This document shows positions 32,253-32,502 of a stretch of 32,502 nt of DNA, piece by piece. The DNA is from an uncultured Prevotella sp. (lineage in GTDB: Bacteria; Bacteroidota; Bacteroidia; Bacteroidales; Bacteroidaceae): NCBI GenBank assembly GCA_947170725.1, contig CAMVUM010000033.1, positions 1-32,502 on the forward strand, read 5' to 3'. Position numbers and translations under genes: made by a program. The first letter of the stretch is position 1. Every line of letters starts with the position of its first letter. The notes beneath the pieces were generated by a model. The model was not told the DNA's origin and did not search any database. It worked only from the letters and a program-made list of their open reading frames with translations.

Positions 32253-32390
32253 TTACCGCCGGAACAGTGAATAGAAGCTGAACAAGCGACAATCACAAGT
32301 ATTTGGATCATTCAAACACTCGGACAAAGGACAAAAAGTCTCAAATGGGGCACCCCATTGAATTGTGAAAACCTTTCTAATATCTTCCAT
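32253..32390 (-). CDS. Possible 45-residue cysteine-rich small protein
   Basis: An uninterrupted minus-strand frame starts MEDIRKVFTIQWG and contains four cysteines (FCPLSECL and TCDCRL), ending LFRR at a TAA (32253-32255). It is not resolved into any family I know. It lies 88 nt upstream of the thioredoxin gene and could be part of the same transcript, or chance. No promoter of the TAnnTTTG kind precedes it. Confidence 0.3.
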   Translation of the reverse strand: MEDIRKVFTIQWGAPFETFCPLSECLNDPNTCDCRLFSFYSLFRR

Positions 32391-32502
32391 TTCTTACCCG
32401 TAGGCGGAATTAAATTCTTGTAATACTTATGTTAAAAAAGTTATGAATATCATTGGCTTTTAATAATTTAGTGGTATTCGAACTATTAAATTCAAATCAT
32501 CA
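32391..32502. other. AT-rich end of window
   Basis: Runs of A and T with no supported gene, repeat or promoter element on either strand. Confidence 0.4.

Noticed and set aside
1..32502. CRISPR arrays, tRNAs, rRNAs and prophage structural genes
   Set aside because: No spaced direct repeats of CRISPR type, no tRNA-like cloverleaf or CCA end, and no phage structural protein were seen on either strand.

Overview
The window reads as chromosomal DNA of a Bacteroidota member, most likely order Bacteroidales and probably a Prevotella-like genus. The reasons are several promoters of the phylum type (TTTG, about 19 nt, TAnnTTTG), little sign of Shine-Dalgarno sites, a propeller/AraC hybrid two-component-type regulator, a lipoprotein with an acidic surface-export signal (Cys-Asp-Asp-Asp-Asp), and the Bacteroidales-style order rlmN - DUF4837 lipoprotein - pdxA. 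The left 23 kb is fairly GC-rich and densely coding. The right part, especially 26.8-29.9 kb and the last few hundred bases, is visibly AT-richer and looks acquired. Assignment to genus is inference.

Layout. 1-121: the 3' end of an unidentified gene. 238-2142: kdsA and kdsD, two adjacent steps of Kdo synthesis. 2185-7388: a very large one-polypeptide regulator (beta-propeller, membrane helix, degenerate kinase and receiver parts, AraC domain) overlapping a phospholipase-D/cardiolipin-synthase gene that carries a 21-bp tandem repeat. 7542-10746 (minus): a substrate-binding-like lipoprotein and a TPR protein, behind a leader with a terminator-like hairpin. 10747-11662: a 0.9-kb intergenic region rich in palindromes. 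11663-12484 (minus): tcdA, divergent from 12594-17607 (plus): rlmN, DUF4837 lipoprotein, pdxA with a long polar tail, a flippase-like membrane protein and a low-molecular-weight tyrosine phosphatase. 17696-17910: a promoter followed by a sequence with nested pairing, a candidate structured RNA or long leader. 17962-23071: tatA, tatC, a NapH-NapG-like polyferredoxin fusion, a Tat-exported lipoprotein aldo/keto reductase with two Fe-S clusters, a DUF1893 protein and an ECF S component, closed by a 24-bp-stem terminator. 23213-23743 (minus): a surface lipoprotein.

From about 23.9 to 29.9 kb there is a defence-type accessory block: a broken IS110-family transposase, a DUF262+DUF1524 (GmrSD/SspE-like) nuclease gene, and a complete DpnII-type GATC restriction-modification operon (dam-type methylase, DpnII endonuclease, DpnA-type methylase) on the minus strand, followed by a broken DUF1294 gene. 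29892-32390 (minus) holds a redox cluster: EFR1-type flavodoxin/ferredoxin, a zinc alcohol dehydrogenase, an abnormal thioredoxin and a possible 45-residue Cys-rich protein.

The most interesting items are the regulator whose phosphotransfer residues have all been lost, the Tat operon that encodes its own apparent Fe-S substrate, the candidate structured RNA in front of tatA, the hairpin leader upstream of the lipoprotein/TPR pair, and the GATC restriction system beside a possible modification-dependent nuclease. No tRNA, rRNA or CRISPR array was seen.
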